From contig NZ_CP064782.1 in NCBI RefSeq assembly GCF_018905915.1, forward strand, positions 1,922,001-1,986,000: a stretch of DNA of 64,000 bases. The letters are read 5' to 3'. The number at the start of each line of letters is the position of its first letter. The stretch's first letter is position 1. Source of the stretch: Azospira inquinata. GTDB taxonomy: Bacteria; Pseudomonadota; Gammaproteobacteria; Burkholderiales; Rhodocyclaceae. This document shows positions 1 to 9,075 of the stretch, one piece after another. The notes below the pieces were generated by a model. That model did no database searches. It was given only the letters and a program-made list of their open reading frames with translations, and was not told the DNA's origin. Both the position numbers and the translations under genes were made by a program.

Positions 1-145
1 CCAGCCGACGCTCTCAGAAAGCGTGGGGAAGAACTACTTGGGGGGTAAAACAAGGGCGACGCCAAGCCCCCGCTGCTTTGGGGCGCCAAGGGGAGACACT
101 GGGCGCTTCCACAACCGTTGCCCCGCCGCCGGCCGGATCAGTCCC

Positions 146-766
146 TTACAAGGGGTAGCCGCATTCCCGCAGCAGTTCGCCGGTCTCAAACAGGGGTAGG
201 CCCATGACGCCGCTGTAGCTGCCTTCCAGGCGTCGGACAAATAGTCCGGCCCGGCCCTGGATGCCGTAGGCCCCGGCCTTGTCCATGGGTTCGCCGCTGG
301 CGATGTAGCGGGCGATTTCCCCCGGTTCCAGGGGACGGAAGTGCACCATGGTTTCCGACAGGGTGCTGCGGGTCTGGTCGTTCCAGACCAGGGCCAGGGC
401 GGTGAGCACCCGATGGCTGGAGCCGGACAGCAGTTTCAGCATCCGTTCCGCATCCGCTCCGTCCTTGGGTTTACCCAGAATCTGGCCGTCCACCGCCACC
501 GTGGTGTCGGCGGCCAGCACCGGCTGGGCGATGAGGTGGCGCATGGTCATGAGCCGGACCCCGTGTTCCGCCTTGGCCAGGGTGACCCGTTGCACATAGG
601 CCACCGGGTCTTCCCCGGGGAAAGGGGTTTCATCCACTTCCGGGTCCTGGCGGGGGGAGCCCCGGGAGATGAGGCTGTCGAACAGGACGCCGATCTGGGT
701 CAGCAGCTCCCGCCGGCGGGGGCTGTGGGAGGCCAGGTAAATGCGGGGCGGCAGGGGAATGGTCAT
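146..766 (-). CDS. maf: Maf-family nucleotide pyrophosphatase
   Basis: House-cleaning nucleoside triphosphate pyrophosphatase of the Maf/HAM1 fold (206 aa, full family length). The N-terminus carries the signature ASHSPRRREL, which forms the phosphate-binding loop. The middle has AADTTVAVDGQILGKP, with the catalytic Asp region, and the C-terminal part has DKAGAYGIQG, all typical of Maf. The arginine-rich SPRRREL form resembles the dTTP/UTP-hydrolysing YhdE branch, but substrate cannot be fixed by eye. It is the last visible gene of a minus-strand nadD-rsfS-rlmH-maf group, 12 bases after rlmH. In many relatives rng follows, but its start is not visible in the remaining 145 bases. Confidence 0.93.
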   Translation of the reverse strand: MTIPLPPRIYLASHSPRRRELLTQIGVLFDSLISRGSPRQDPEVDETPFPGEDPVAYVQRVTLAKAEHGVRLMTMRHLIAQPVLAADTTVAVDGQILGKPKDGADAERMLKLLSGSSHRVLTALALVWNDQTRSTLSETMVHFRPLEPGEIARYIASGEPMDKAGAYGIQGRAGLFVRRLEGSYSGVMGLPLFETGELLRECGYPL

Positions 767-778
767 GGGCGGGCTTCC

Positions 779-1249
779 CTATTCCCGATGGTAGGGATGG
801 TTGTGGATGACACTCCAAGCCCGGTAAATCTGTTCGCAAAGCATCAGGCGGGCGAAGGCGTGGGGCAGGGTCAGGCTGGAGAGCCGCAGCATACCGTCGG
901 CCTGGGATTTCAGGGCCGGGTCCAGGCCGTCGGCGCCGCCAATGAGAAAGGCCACGTCCCGGCCGTCCTGCATCCACTGTTCCAGGCGCTGGGCCAACTG
1001 GAGCGTGGTGAGATTGTCGCCCCGCTCGTCCAGGGCGATGATCCGGGCGTTGTGGGGCAGGGCGGCCTGAATCCGCTGCTTTTCCGCCGCCATGAGCTGT
1101 TCCCGGGTTTTGCCGCCGCTCCGGGGTTCGGGCTTGATTTCGTGCACCGCCACGGGCATTTCCCGGGGCATGCGCTTCAGGTATTCCTGGCAACCTTCGG
1201 CGACCCAGTCCGGGAGCCGGTGGCCCACGGCGAGAATAGCCAGTTTCAT
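779..1249 (-). CDS. rlmH: 23S rRNA (pseudouridine1915-N3)-methyltransferase RlmH
   Basis: SPOUT-class methyltransferase that methylates pseudouridine 1915 in helix 69 of 23S rRNA on the assembled 70S ribosome. The protein is 156 aa, the usual length. The SAM-binding knot is visible as FLIGGADGL, and the C-terminus ends [15 protein letters not shown], matching the family's conserved YRA...PYHR tail; the residue before PYH is Asn, where I would expect Gly. The start codon overlaps the end of rsfS by 4 bases, so translation is probably coupled. The rsfS-rlmH order is highly conserved in proteobacteria. Confidence 0.95.
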   Translation of the reverse strand: MKLAILAVGHRLPDWVAEGCQEYLKRMPREMPVAVHEIKPEPRSGGKTREQLMAAEKQRIQAALPHNARIIALDERGDNLTTLQLAQRLEQWMQDGRDVAFLIGGADGLDPALKSQADGMLRLSSLTLPHAFARLMLCEQIYRAWSVIHNHPYHRE

Positions 1250-1623
1250 AGGACCGGGCGGCCGTCTCCGTTAAAGAGGCCGGTGCGGCGGGGCGCCACC
1301 GGTTCCCCGCCCCAGATTTCTTCCAAGTTGTAATAGCTGCGTACGGCGGGCTGCATGACGTGGACCACCACGTCCCCCAGATCCACCAGCACCCATTCGC
1401 CGTTTTCTTCCCCTTCCACGGAAATGACTTCCCCTCCCGCTTCCCGGACCATTTCCTGGACACTGCGGGCCAGTGATTTGACCTGCCGGTTGGAGTCACC
1501 GCTGGCGATGATGACCCGGTCGAAAAGGGAGGTAAGGGGGGTGGTGTCGATGATCTGAATGTCCTTGCCCTTGATGTCTTCCAGGGCTTCCACCACCAGG
1601 TGTTCCAGTTTGCTGACTTCCAT
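1246..1623 (-). CDS. rsfS: ribosomal silencing factor RsfS
   Basis: RsfS (Iojap/YbeB family, 125 aa) binds ribosomal protein L14 and blocks joining of the 30S and 50S subunits when nutrients fall. The family core is clear: a short N-terminal helix, then [20 protein letters not shown], followed by [17 protein letters not shown] and YYNLEEIWG. The protein extends about 15 residues past the usual end, with no recognisable motif there. It lies between nadD and rlmH, the classic setting, and overlaps rlmH by 4 bases. Confidence 0.95.
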   Translation of the reverse strand: MEVSKLEHLVVEALEDIKGKDIQIIDTTPLTSLFDRVIIASGDSNRQVKSLARSVQEMVREAGGEVISVEGEENGEWVLVDLGDVVVHVMQPAVRSYYNLEEIWGGEPVAPRRTGLFNGDGRPVL

Positions 1624-1707
1624 GAATTGTCGAAGATTGGGGAGTAAAAAGGTTGAAAAATGAGGCGAACGGCTGATAAATCGCGGCAGCTTGCCGGGGG
1701 CGAAGCC

Positions 1708-2373
1708 CTAGGTGTTGCGGTACAAACCGTGGGCTTCAATATAAGCGATAACTTGGGCGGGCAGCAAATAGCGGGGACTGCGGCCGTTGAGCAGGAGATT
1801 GCGTACCTGGGTGGCGGAAATGGCCAGCTGGGTCATGGCAAAGGTGGCGATGCAGCCCGCCGGGGACGCCGCCAGGGCTTCCGGAGAACAGCGCCGGGCC
1901 TGGAATTCTGGAGCCAAAGCCGGGGGCAGGTTGGCAGCGGCCACGGTAAAGCCGGGCCGGTGGGCTACTGCCACATGGGCTAGGCCCAGAATGTCCTGCC
2001 AGCGGTGCCAGGACGCCAGCCCGGCAAAGGCGTCGGCGCCCAGGAGCAGCACCAGGGGCCGCTCCGCTCCCTCCTGGGTGCGCAGCCGTTCCAGGGTACG
2101 GACCGTGTAGCTGGGTTCCCGGGCTGCCACTTCGGCGTCATCCAGGGAAAACAGGGGGTTGTCCCCAATGGCCAGGCGCACCATCTCCAGGCGATGGGCC
2201 GGGGTGACCCGGGGGGCTTCCCGGTGGGGGGGCTGACCGGCGGGAATCCAGCGCACCTGGGCCAGGCCCAGGCTTTCCGCCCCTTCTTCCGCCAGGCGCA
2301 GATGGCCCAGATGCACCGGGTCGAAGGTGCCGCCGAAAAGTCCGAGGGGGCGCGCCTCAGGCCTGGATGACAT
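1708..2373 (-). CDS. nadD: nicotinate-nucleotide adenylyltransferase
   Basis: NadD transfers AMP from ATP to nicotinate mononucleotide, giving deamido-NAD in NAD synthesis. The 221-aa protein shows the nucleotidyltransferase signature GLFGGTFDPVHLGHL with the HxGH motif near residue 20, LLLGADAF in the middle, and ISATQVRNLL (the ISST-type motif) near the C-terminus. The start codon overlaps the end of the upstream membrane-protein gene by 17 bases, so it probably depends on that transcript. The gap to rsfS is 84 bases. Confidence 0.95.
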   Translation of the reverse strand: MSSRPEARPLGLFGGTFDPVHLGHLRLAEEGAESLGLAQVRWIPAGQPPHREAPRVTPAHRLEMVRLAIGDNPLFSLDDAEVAAREPSYTVRTLERLRTQEGAERPLVLLLGADAFAGLASWHRWQDILGLAHVAVAHRPGFTVAAANLPPALAPEFQARRCSPEALAASPAGCIATFAMTQLAISATQVRNLLLNGRSPRYLLPAQVIAYIEAHGLYRNT

Positions 2374-3136
2374 CGTCTTCGAGGAAGATTTCCCGGTAGC
2401 TGACGTAGAAGCTGGCCATCAGGGTGGGGGCCAGGATCAGCACCAGGGGCACGGTCAGCAGGGCAGAAACGAAACCGGCGGCGTCGGCGAACAGGGCGGC
2501 GCAGAGGGCGAGCAGGGCGGCGGGAAAAATACCGCTCCACAGGGCCACATTCAGGGCATAGGCCAGAAAGGGGCGCCAGTTACGCTTGCAGGCGACAAAG
2601 CTGAAAAACAGGGCTTTTACGGGCTTGCAGCCGTGCCAGGCCACCAGCAGGGGGGCGAACCAGTAGGCCATGACCACGGGGGTCACCAGCAGCAGGGCGA
2701 GTCCGGCGGAAAGCGCGAACTGGCCGTTTTCCAGGGCGTCTTCCGGCACGCTTTTGCCAGCAAAAATGAAATTGAACAGGGCGCCCTGATCCACCAGGGC
2801 GCTCAAACCCATGATGCACACCAGGGCCACCAGATAGATGCCTCCCAGCAGCACTAAGGCCTGGGGCTGGCGCTGGATGCCGGTGAGCAGGAGGGGCAGC
2901 TTGGGCCGCTGCTCCCGTTCCACCAGGCGGCAGCCGTTCATGAGCATGACGGACAGGGCGGGCAGGGCCAGATAGGAAATGACGCCCCCCACCAGGGGGA
3001 AAATGCTGATCAGGGCCAGGCACAGCCAGTAGGTGAGGACCAGCAGGGTCAGCAGGGGCGGGTTGCGGCGGAACATCCGGTACCCGGCGGGCAACCAGCG
3101 CCAGCCTTGGCCGGCGGACAGGGTCAGGGCTTGCAT
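2357..3136 (-). CDS. BPSS1780-like integral membrane protein (downstream paralogue)
   Basis: A protein of 259 aa, mostly hydrophobic, with about six predicted membrane segments and no catalytic motif. It resembles the BPSS1780-type betaproteobacterial membrane family (name recalled, not searched). I chose the ATG at 3136 (MQALTLSAGQGWRWL) because the longer reading frame begins inside the preceding gene with a non-membrane, Pro/Trp/Ser-rich stretch. Shared features with its neighbour include GW..L..GYRMFRRNP (compare GWGVFEKNP), PLVGG and SYREIF at the C-terminus, indicating a tandem duplication. It starts 10 bases after its paralogue and overlaps nadD by 17 bases. Function is unknown. Confidence 0.8.
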   Translation of the reverse strand: MQALTLSAGQGWRWLPAGYRMFRRNPPLLTLLVLTYWLCLALISIFPLVGGVISYLALPALSVMLMNGCRLVEREQRPKLPLLLTGIQRQPQALVLLGGIYLVALVCIMGLSALVDQGALFNFIFAGKSVPEDALENGQFALSAGLALLLVTPVVMAYWFAPLLVAWHGCKPVKALFFSFVACKRNWRPFLAYALNVALWSGIFPAALLALCAALFADAAGFVSALLTVPLVLILAPTLMASFYVSYREIFLEDDVIQA

Positions 3137-3146
3137 GAAGAGACGA

Positions 3147-3899
3147 TCAGGAGCCGGGGAAAATATCCCGGTAAGAAGCATAGAGGGCGCCGAACATGAC
3201 CGGTCCCAGGACCAGGAAACCCAGGCCCATGGGCAGGGCGGCCACGAAGGCGAGTACGGCGAAGATGATGCCAAACACCAGGAAAGGCACCAGATTTTTC
3301 AGGCAGGCGTGGAAACTGGCCTTGCAGGCGGCCCAGGGCTGCATGTGGTTGAACAGCACCAGGGCCGGGGAAAACCAGGTGGCCATGAAAAGGGGAATGG
3401 AGAGGGCCAGGCTGAGGATAAAAGCCAGGAACATGCCGCCGATGGCGATGCTCATGCCCATGAGGGGATGGCCGCTGAGAAAGCCACCCAGGATGGCGCT
3501 GCCCCCCAGCAGGGTCATGCAGACTTCGATAATCAGCCAGCCCGCCATGTACAGCACCCCCAGAAGCACCAAGCCGCTGGTTTCTTCCTTAAAGCCCAAA
3601 AACAGGTCGCCGATGCGGAATTCTTCGTCCATTTCCGCCTTGCGTACCGCCGTGAGCATTCCGGCGATCAGCAGGGGCAGTAGCAGATGGGCGGCCAGCC
3701 CGCCCACCAGGGGCACCATGGCGGTGGCGATGATGAGTACCAGGAAGAGGGCCATCAGGCCCACCCAGACCCCGGGATTTTTCTCAAAAACACCCCAGCC
3801 GTAGCGCAGCCACTCCACCGGGGCACCGGGGTCGGCGATGCGGCTATCTCCGGAGAACGGCGTCGGAGGAAGGGGAAAAGAGTGGGGATCGGCGGTCAT
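3147..3899 (-). CDS. BPSS1780-like integral membrane protein (upstream paralogue)
   Basis: A 250-aa hydrophobic protein with roughly six membrane segments. The N-terminal soluble part (about 25 residues, Pro/Ser-rich) leads into WLRYGWGVFEKNPGVWVGL, then PLVGGLAAHLLLPLL. It ends LYASYRDIFPGS, parallel to the neighbouring gene's FYVSYREIFLED. It is the first gene of the three-gene run with its paralogue and nadD; thrB lies 144 bases upstream. The pairing with thrB and polA is familiar from betaproteobacterial genomes, but no function has been assigned that I can support. Confidence 0.82.
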   Translation of the reverse strand: MTADPHSFPLPPTPFSGDSRIADPGAPVEWLRYGWGVFEKNPGVWVGLMALFLVLIIATAMVPLVGGLAAHLLLPLLIAGMLTAVRKAEMDEEFRIGDLFLGFKEETSGLVLLGVLYMAGWLIIEVCMTLLGGSAILGGFLSGHPLMGMSIAIGGMFLAFILSLALSIPLFMATWFSPALVLFNHMQPWAACKASFHACLKNLVPFLVFGIIFAVLAFVAALPMGLGFLVLGPVMFGALYASYRDIFPGS

Positions 3900-4043
3900 G
3901 GATGGGGGGCAGGGGAAAATACGGGGCAGGGACAGGGGTGTCGATGCATCCTGAATTATCGCAGCCTTTGCCCCGGGTGACTACCGCTCCGGCGCGGGAT
4001 TTGGCGGCTTTTCGGGAAAATCCGCCCCCGTGGCCCGGGGGCC

Positions 4044-5018
4044 TCAGGGGGCCGGGGTGAGCTGGGCCGGGGTGGCGTCCAACAACCAGACCAGCAAGCG
4101 GCGGAAATGTTCCGGGTCCTTCACCGTTACCAGCTCTCCCGGACGGGGTGCCAGGGCGTCCTCCTGGCGGGAGAGCCAGAAGCGCAGGGCGGCGGCCCGC
4201 AGCTGGCGGGGCCAGTCCGCCAGTTCTGCCGGGCTCAAGGGGCGCACTTTCCGGTAGGCCTGGAACAGGGCGGCGAGGCGAGTGGGGTCCAGGCATTCCT
4301 GGCCCCGGGCCTCGGCCTCGGGGGGCAGGCACCAGTCATTGACCACCACCGCCAGATCGAAGACCAGGTCTTCCTCTCCGGCGAAGTAGAAGTCCAGGAT
4401 GCCGGTCAGCTGATCTCCCTGGAACAGGGTGTTGTCCCGAAACAGGTCGGCGTGGATCAGGCCCCGGGGCAGGGCCGGGCCGGCTGCGGTGGCGGTCAGG
4501 GCCCGGGCCAGCAGGGCTTGCCGGGGCGCTCTCAGGCGGGGAGCCAGGGCGGCGCCAGTGCGCTGACGCCAGGCCTGGTCCCGGCAATGGGGGGGTAGGG
4601 TCAGGCCGGGGGGCTGGAAGTCCCGGGACGCCAGATGGAGACGGGCCAGGGCCTGGCCCATGGCGGCACATTGGGCGGGATTGGGGGCTTCCGGCGGACG
4701 TCCCGCCAGACGGGTAAAGAGGGCGGCGGGACGGTCGCAGAGGCGGCCCAGGTGCTGCCCCTGTCGGTTCGCTACGGGGGCGGGGCAGGGAATGTGCCGA
4801 GCGGCCAAATGGGCCATGAAGGCCAGATAGACGGCCAGGCTTTCCGGGGTATGGCGTTCGAAGAGGGTGAGTACCCAATCGCCCCGACCGGTGGAAACGA
4901 AGAAATTGCTGTTTTCCACCCCGGCGGCGATGCCCTGGAATTGCTCCAGGGGGCCCAGATCATAGGCTGTCAGCCAGGCGGCCAGAGCCTCCCGGCTGAC
5001 GGGGGTGAAGACGGACAC
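4044..5018 (-). CDS. thrB: homoserine kinase (ThrB, aminoglycoside-phosphotransferase fold)
   Basis: Homoserine kinase of the non-GHMP, APH-fold type used by many betaproteobacteria and pseudomonads; it phosphorylates L-homoserine for threonine synthesis. At 324 aa it is the normal length. Visible kinase motifs are GVENSNFFV near residue 33, the Brenner/catalytic loop LIHADLFRDNTLF (HxDxxxxN) near residue 190, and the metal-binding GILDFYFAGEEDLVFD. The next gene downstream on the same strand is a membrane-protein gene 144 bases away. The DUF2782 gene lies 16 bases upstream and is probably cotranscribed. Confidence 0.92.
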   Translation of the reverse strand: MSVFTPVSREALAAWLTAYDLGPLEQFQGIAAGVENSNFFVSTGRGDWVLTLFERHTPESLAVYLAFMAHLAARHIPCPAPVANRQGQHLGRLCDRPAALFTRLAGRPPEAPNPAQCAAMGQALARLHLASRDFQPPGLTLPPHCRDQAWRQRTGAALAPRLRAPRQALLARALTATAAGPALPRGLIHADLFRDNTLFQGDQLTGILDFYFAGEEDLVFDLAVVVNDWCLPPEAEARGQECLDPTRLAALFQAYRKVRPLSPAELADWPRQLRAAALRFWLSRQEDALAPRPGELVTVKDPEHFRRLLVWLLDATPAQLTPAP

Positions 5019-5034
5019 GGAAACAGCCGGAGGA

Positions 5035-5379
5035 TCAGAAGGTGCCGATCACCCACATGGGGACTCGAACGCCAGAGTCGTTGGATTCCTTGCGCACGAA
5101 ATTGCCCGTGCCCTGTTCGTCCACCAGGAAGTAGGGGGTGCCGTGGGTGGGGATGACCTTGACCATGTAGAGCTTGCCGTTGACCCGGTACTCTTCCACC
5201 GTGTCGTTTTCCCGCTGTTTGATGGTCACCTGGGGCTCAGCGCTGTCGTCCACCGGCGCCATGGCGGGGGGGGGCGGGGGATCGGCGGGCAGGGGCTTGG
5301 CGTCCGCAGCTTGGGCGCTCAAGGCGAAAAGGGGAGTGGCCAGGCAGGCAAAGGCCAGCAGGGAAAGCAGACGGCGCAT
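5035..5379 (-). CDS. DUF2782 periplasmic protein
   Basis: A 114-aa exported protein. The first 24 residues form a Sec signal peptide (MRRLLSLLAFACLATPLFA, then LSAQAADA with a probable cleavage after AQA). A proline-rich linker follows, then a small beta-rich domain with VEEYRVNGKLYMVKVIPTHG and PYFLVD. This pattern matches DUF2782, whose function is unknown. It precedes thrB by 16 bases on the same strand, as in other betaproteobacteria, and follows the LOG-family gene, so the three may be one transcript. Confidence 0.85.
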   Translation of the reverse strand: MRRLLSLLAFACLATPLFALSAQAADAKPLPADPPPPPAMAPVDDSAEPQVTIKQRENDTVEEYRVNGKLYMVKVIPTHGTPYFLVDEQGTGNFVRKESNDSGVRVPMWVIGTF

Positions 5380-5412
5380 GAGAGTTCCTGTGGGTGTCGT
5401 GGGCTGATTCTA

Positions 5413-6150
5413 TTACAAATTGAGGAGCATCTCCCGCTCCGCCGGCAGGGGATTGAAGCCCCGGCTCTCGTAGTGCTTGAAGATGGCCTCCACCACTTCT
5501 TCCGGTTCGTTAATCACCTGGATCAGATCCAGATCCTGGGGGGCGATCATGTGTTCGCTTACCAGACGGTCCTTGAACCAGTCCAGCAGGCCCCGCCAGA
5601 AGGGTTCATGGACCAGGATCAGGGGAATCTTGCGGCTTTTGCCGGTCTGGATCAGGGTCAGGGCTTCCAGCAATTCGTCCAGGGTGCCGAAGCCCCCGGG
5701 CATGACCACGTAGGCGCTGGCGCACTTCACGAACATGAATTTGCGGGCGAAAAAGTGGCGAAAGGTCTGGGAAATGTCCTGGAACGGGTTGGATACCTGT
5801 TCGTGGGGCAGCTGGATGTTGAGGCCCACGGAAGGGCTTTTGCCGAAATAGGCGCCCTTGTTGGCCGCTTCCATAATGCCCGGACCGCCGCCGGAAATCA
5901 CCGAGAAGCCCGCGTCGGACAGGAGCCGGGCGATTTTTTCCGCCTGCATGTAGTAAGCCGAATCCGGGGGCACCCGGGCGCTGCCGAAGATGGAAACGGC
6001 GGGCCGGATGGCGGACAGCCGTTCGGTGGCCTCAACGAATTCTGCCATAATGCCGAATACCCGCCAGGATTCCCGGGCCGAGTAAGCCGGATTCGTGGGA
6101 TCGGCGCTATGGGCGCTGGCCATGCGGGGTAGCTTGTCTTTTTCGCTCAT
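5413..6150 (-). CDS. LOG-family (TIGR00730-like) Rossmann-fold nucleotide phosphoribohydrolase
   Basis: A 245-aa protein with the LOG-family signatures GGGPGIMEAANKGAY near residue 90 and PGGFGTLDE near residue 150. Members cleave nucleoside 5'-monophosphates (AMP or cytokinin ribotides) to free base and ribose 5-phosphate; which substrate applies here cannot be told. The N-terminal 45 residues precede the Rossmann core (ESWRVFGIMAEF, then SIFGSARV). Its ATG is 19 bases from the divergent polA ATG, so at least one of the two promoters must lie inside the other gene's coding sequence. Confidence 0.88.
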   Translation of the reverse strand: MSEKDKLPRMASAHSADPTNPAYSARESWRVFGIMAEFVEATERLSAIRPAVSIFGSARVPPDSAYYMQAEKIARLLSDAGFSVISGGGPGIMEAANKGAYFGKSPSVGLNIQLPHEQVSNPFQDISQTFRHFFARKFMFVKCASAYVVMPGGFGTLDELLEALTLIQTGKSRKIPLILVHEPFWRGLLDWFKDRLVSEHMIAPQDLDLIQVINEPEEVVEAIFKHYESRGFNPLPAEREMLLNL

Positions 6151-6169
6151 TCTCAGTGTGGATGGATTT

Positions 6170-8905
6170 ATGCCGATGTTGTTGCTGGTGGACGGCTCGT
6201 CGTACCTTTACCGTGCGTTTCATGCACTGCCGGACCTGCGCAACAAGGCAGGCGAGCCTACGGGGGCCATTTATGGCGTCCTGAACATGCTACGCCGGCT
6301 GGAAAGTGACTTCAAGGCACGGGATATCGCCTACAAAGCCTGCATTTTCGACGCCAAAGGCAAGACGTTCCGCGACGAATGGTACCCGGAGTATAAAGCA
6401 CAGCGGCCCCCCATGCCGGTGGATTTGGTGCGCCAGATCGAACCCCTCCACGAATGCATCCAGGCGGCTGGCTGGCCCCTGCTCATGGTGGACGGGGTGG
6501 AGGCGGACGATGTGATCGGCACCCTGGCCAAGCAGGCGGCGGCCCAGGGGCTGGAGGTGGTGATTTCCACCGGGGATAAGGACATGGCCCAGCTGGTGAA
6601 TCCCCGGGTCACCCTGGTGAATACCATGAGCGACGAAACCCTGGACGAAGCGGGGGTGGAAGCTAAATTTGGCGTGCCTCCCCAGCGCATCGTGGATTAC
6701 CTGGCCCTTATGGGGGACACGGTGGACAACGTGCCCGGGGTGACTAAATGCGGTCCCAAGACTGCGGTCAAATGGCTGAGCCAGTACGGCTCCCTGGACA
6801 ATCTGGTGGCCCACGCGGATCAGGTGCCCGGGGTGGTGGGCCAGAATCTGCGCCAGGCCCTGGATTTTCTGCCTTTGGGGCGCAAACTGGTGACCATCGT
6901 CTGCGATCTGGAGTTGCCGGCCCAGGTTGCCGAGCTGGCGCCCCGGACCCCGGACCGGCCCAAACTGGCCCAGCTCTACAGCCGTTTCGATTTCCGCAGC
7001 TGGTTGAAGGAAGTGAGCGGGCCCCAGGGAGATAGCGCCCCCGTCCCAGGGGCCGGGGAAGGAACCCCGGCGCCGGTGGCGGCGGATGGGGCCCATCGCC
7101 AAGCCTATGAACTGATTCTGGACTGGCCCACCTTCGACGCCTGGTTGGCCCGCCTGGAAGCCGCTCCCCTGGTGTCCCTGGATACGGAAACCACCAGCTT
7201 GGAGCCCCTGGACGCCCGTCTGGTGGGCATGTCCTTTGCCCTGACCCCGGGCATGGCCGCCTATTTGCCCCTGGCCCACCATTACGCCGGGGTGCCGCCC
7301 CAGCTGCCCCGGGAGGAGGTCCTGGCCAAGCTCAAGCCCTGGCTGGAAGACCCCACCAAGGCCAAACTGGGCCAGAACCTGAAATACGACCAGCACGTTT
7401 TTGCCAACCACGGCATTGCCCTGGCCGGAGTGGCCCACGACACCCTGTTGGAATCCTATGTGCTGGAAAGCGACAAGGGCCACGACCTGGAGCAGCTTTC
7501 CCGGCGCCACCTGGGCATTAACGACCTGCTGTCCTACACCGATGTGTGCGGCAAGGGGGCGAACCAGATCGGTTTTGCCGAGGTGGACCTGGAAAAGGCC
7601 CGGGAATACGCGGCGGAGGATGCGGATCTCACCCTGCGGGTCCATGAAGCCCTCTATCCGGCTATCTGCAACGAAGACAGCCTGGCCCGCATTTACCGGG
7701 ACATCGAACTGCCGGTGCGGGAGGTGCTGTTCGCCATGGAGCGCCAGGGGGTGCTCATCGACAGTGGCCTGCTGGAACAGCAAAGCCTGGATCTGGGCGT
7801 CAAACTCAATGAGCTGGAAGCCCGGGCCCACGAAGCGGCGGGACGGCCCTTCAACCTCAATTCTCCCAAGCAGCTGGCGGAAATTCTCTTCCAGCAACTG
7901 GGCCTGCCGGTGCTGAAAAAGACCCCGGGGGGCGCTCCGTCCACGGACGAAGAGGTGCTCACCGAACTGGCCCTGGACTATCCCCTGCCCAAGCTGCTGC
8001 TGGATTACCGTGGCCTGGCCAAGCTGAAAAGCACCTATACGGACAAGCTGCCCCGCATGGTCAATCCCCATACGGGCCGGGTCCATACCAGCTATTCCCA
8101 GGCGGTTGCGGTGACCGGGCGCCTGGCCTCCAGCGACCCCAATTTGCAGAATATTCCGGTGCGTACCCCGGAAGGACGGCGTATCCGCGCCGCCTTTATT
8201 GCCCCTCCGGGCTGCCGCATTCTGTCCGCCGACTATTCCCAGATCGAGCTGCGCATCATGGCCCACCTGTCCCGGGACAAGGGCCTGACCCAAGCCTTTG
8301 CCCAGGGAGAAGACGTACACCGGGCCACGGCCGCGGAAATTTTCGGGGTAACGCCCCTGGAAGTGAGTTCCGAGCAACGGCGTACCGCCAAGGTGATCAA
8401 TTTTGGCCTCATCTACGGCATGTCCGCCTTCGGTCTGGCCCGCAATCTGGGACTGGAGCGGAGCGCTGCCCAGGCCTACATTGAGCGCTATTTCGCCCGC
8501 TACCCCGGGGTGGCCAAATACATGGAAGACACCAGGGCCCTGGCCAAGGATCGGGGCTATGTGGAAACCGTGTTCGGCCGTCGTCTCTGGCTCCCCGACA
8601 TCCGGGCCAGCCAGGCCGGGCGCCGTCAGGCTGCCGAACGGGCGGCCATCAACGCCCCCATGCAGGGGACGGCGGCGGATTTGATTAAGCTGGCCATGAT
8701 CGGCGTCCAGGGCTGGATTGAGAAAAATGGCCTGAAAACCCGCATGGTGCTTCAGGTCCACGATGAACTGGTGCTGGAAGTGCCCGAGGACGAATTGGCC
8801 CGGGTGCGTCAGGAGCTGCCTCCCCTCATGACCCAGGTGGCCAGCCTGGGGGTGCCCCTGGTGGTGGACGTGGGGGAAGGGGACAATTGGGATCAGGCCC
8901 ACTGA
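6170..8905 (+). CDS. polA: DNA polymerase I
   Basis: Full-length DNA polymerase I (911 aa) with all three activities. The 5'-3' exonuclease domain spans about residues 1-290, starting MLLLVDGSSYLYRAFHAL and including GVEADDVIGTLA and VISTGDKDMAQL. The proofreading domain is intact, with the metal-binding SLDTETTSLEP near residue 337. The polymerase domain carries motif A DYSQIELRIMAHLS (about residue 687), the O-helix RRTAKVINFGLIYGMS and motif C VQVHDELVLEVP (about 863). I start at the ATG at 6170; a second ATG two codons later is also possible, while the longer frame runs into the divergent LOG-family gene. Confidence 0.97.
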   Translation: MPMLLLVDGSSYLYRAFHALPDLRNKAGEPTGAIYGVLNMLRRLESDFKARDIAYKACIFDAKGKTFRDEWYPEYKAQRPPMPVDLVRQIEPLHECIQAAGWPLLMVDGVEADDVIGTLAKQAAAQGLEVVISTGDKDMAQLVNPRVTLVNTMSDETLDEAGVEAKFGVPPQRIVDYLALMGDTVDNVPGVTKCGPKTAVKWLSQYGSLDNLVAHADQVPGVVGQNLRQALDFLPLGRKLVTIVCDLELPAQVAELAPRTPDRPKLAQLYSRFDFRSWLKEVSGPQGDSAPVPGAGEGTPAPVAADGAHRQAYELILDWPTFDAWLARLEAAPLVSLDTETTSLEPLDARLVGMSFALTPGMAAYLPLAHHYAGVPPQLPREEVLAKLKPWLEDPTKAKLGQNLKYDQHVFANHGIALAGVAHDTLLESYVLESDKGHDLEQLSRRHLGINDLLSYTDVCGKGANQIGFAEVDLEKAREYAAEDADLTLRVHEALYPAICNEDSLARIYRDIELPVREVLFAMERQGVLIDSGLLEQQSLDLGVKLNELEARAHEAAGRPFNLNSPKQLAEILFQQLGLPVLKKTPGGAPSTDEEVLTELALDYPLPKLLLDYRGLAKLKSTYTDKLPRMVNPHTGRVHTSYSQAVAVTGRLASSDPNLQNIPVRTPEGRRIRAAFIAPPGCRILSADYSQIELRIMAHLSRDKGLTQAFAQGEDVHRATAAEIFGVTPLEVSSEQRRTAKVINFGLIYGMSAFGLARNLGLERSAAQAYIERYFARYPGVAKYMEDTRALAKDRGYVETVFGRRLWLPDIRASQAGRRQAAERAAINAPMQGTAADLIKLAMIGVQGWIEKNGLKTRMVLQVHDELVLEVPEDELARVRQELPPLMTQVASLGVPLVVDVGEGDNWDQAH

Positions 8906-9075
8906 CGTTCCCTGGGGCTGCCGTCGGCGGGCTAATTTCGGCCCGGGAGGCAACCAACGGGCGTTTTTGCGGTCAGCAGCAAGGGTGGGCCGGGGGCCTG
9001 CCCGGGGTGGGTGGAGACTGGCGTGTGCCGGTGCGCTCCCATCCCCTTTGAACATAAAAACAAGCGAGATTTGTC

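Noticed and set aside
1..145. Start of a ribonuclease G gene after maf
   Set aside because: Gene order makes it plausible, but no frame in these 145 bases shows an RNase G start.
6290..9055. A 921-codon open frame on the minus strand opposite polA
   Set aside because: It is antisense to an unmistakable polA. Its translation is rich in Gly, Gln, His and Pro with no recognisable motif, as expected for a mirror frame in GC-rich DNA.
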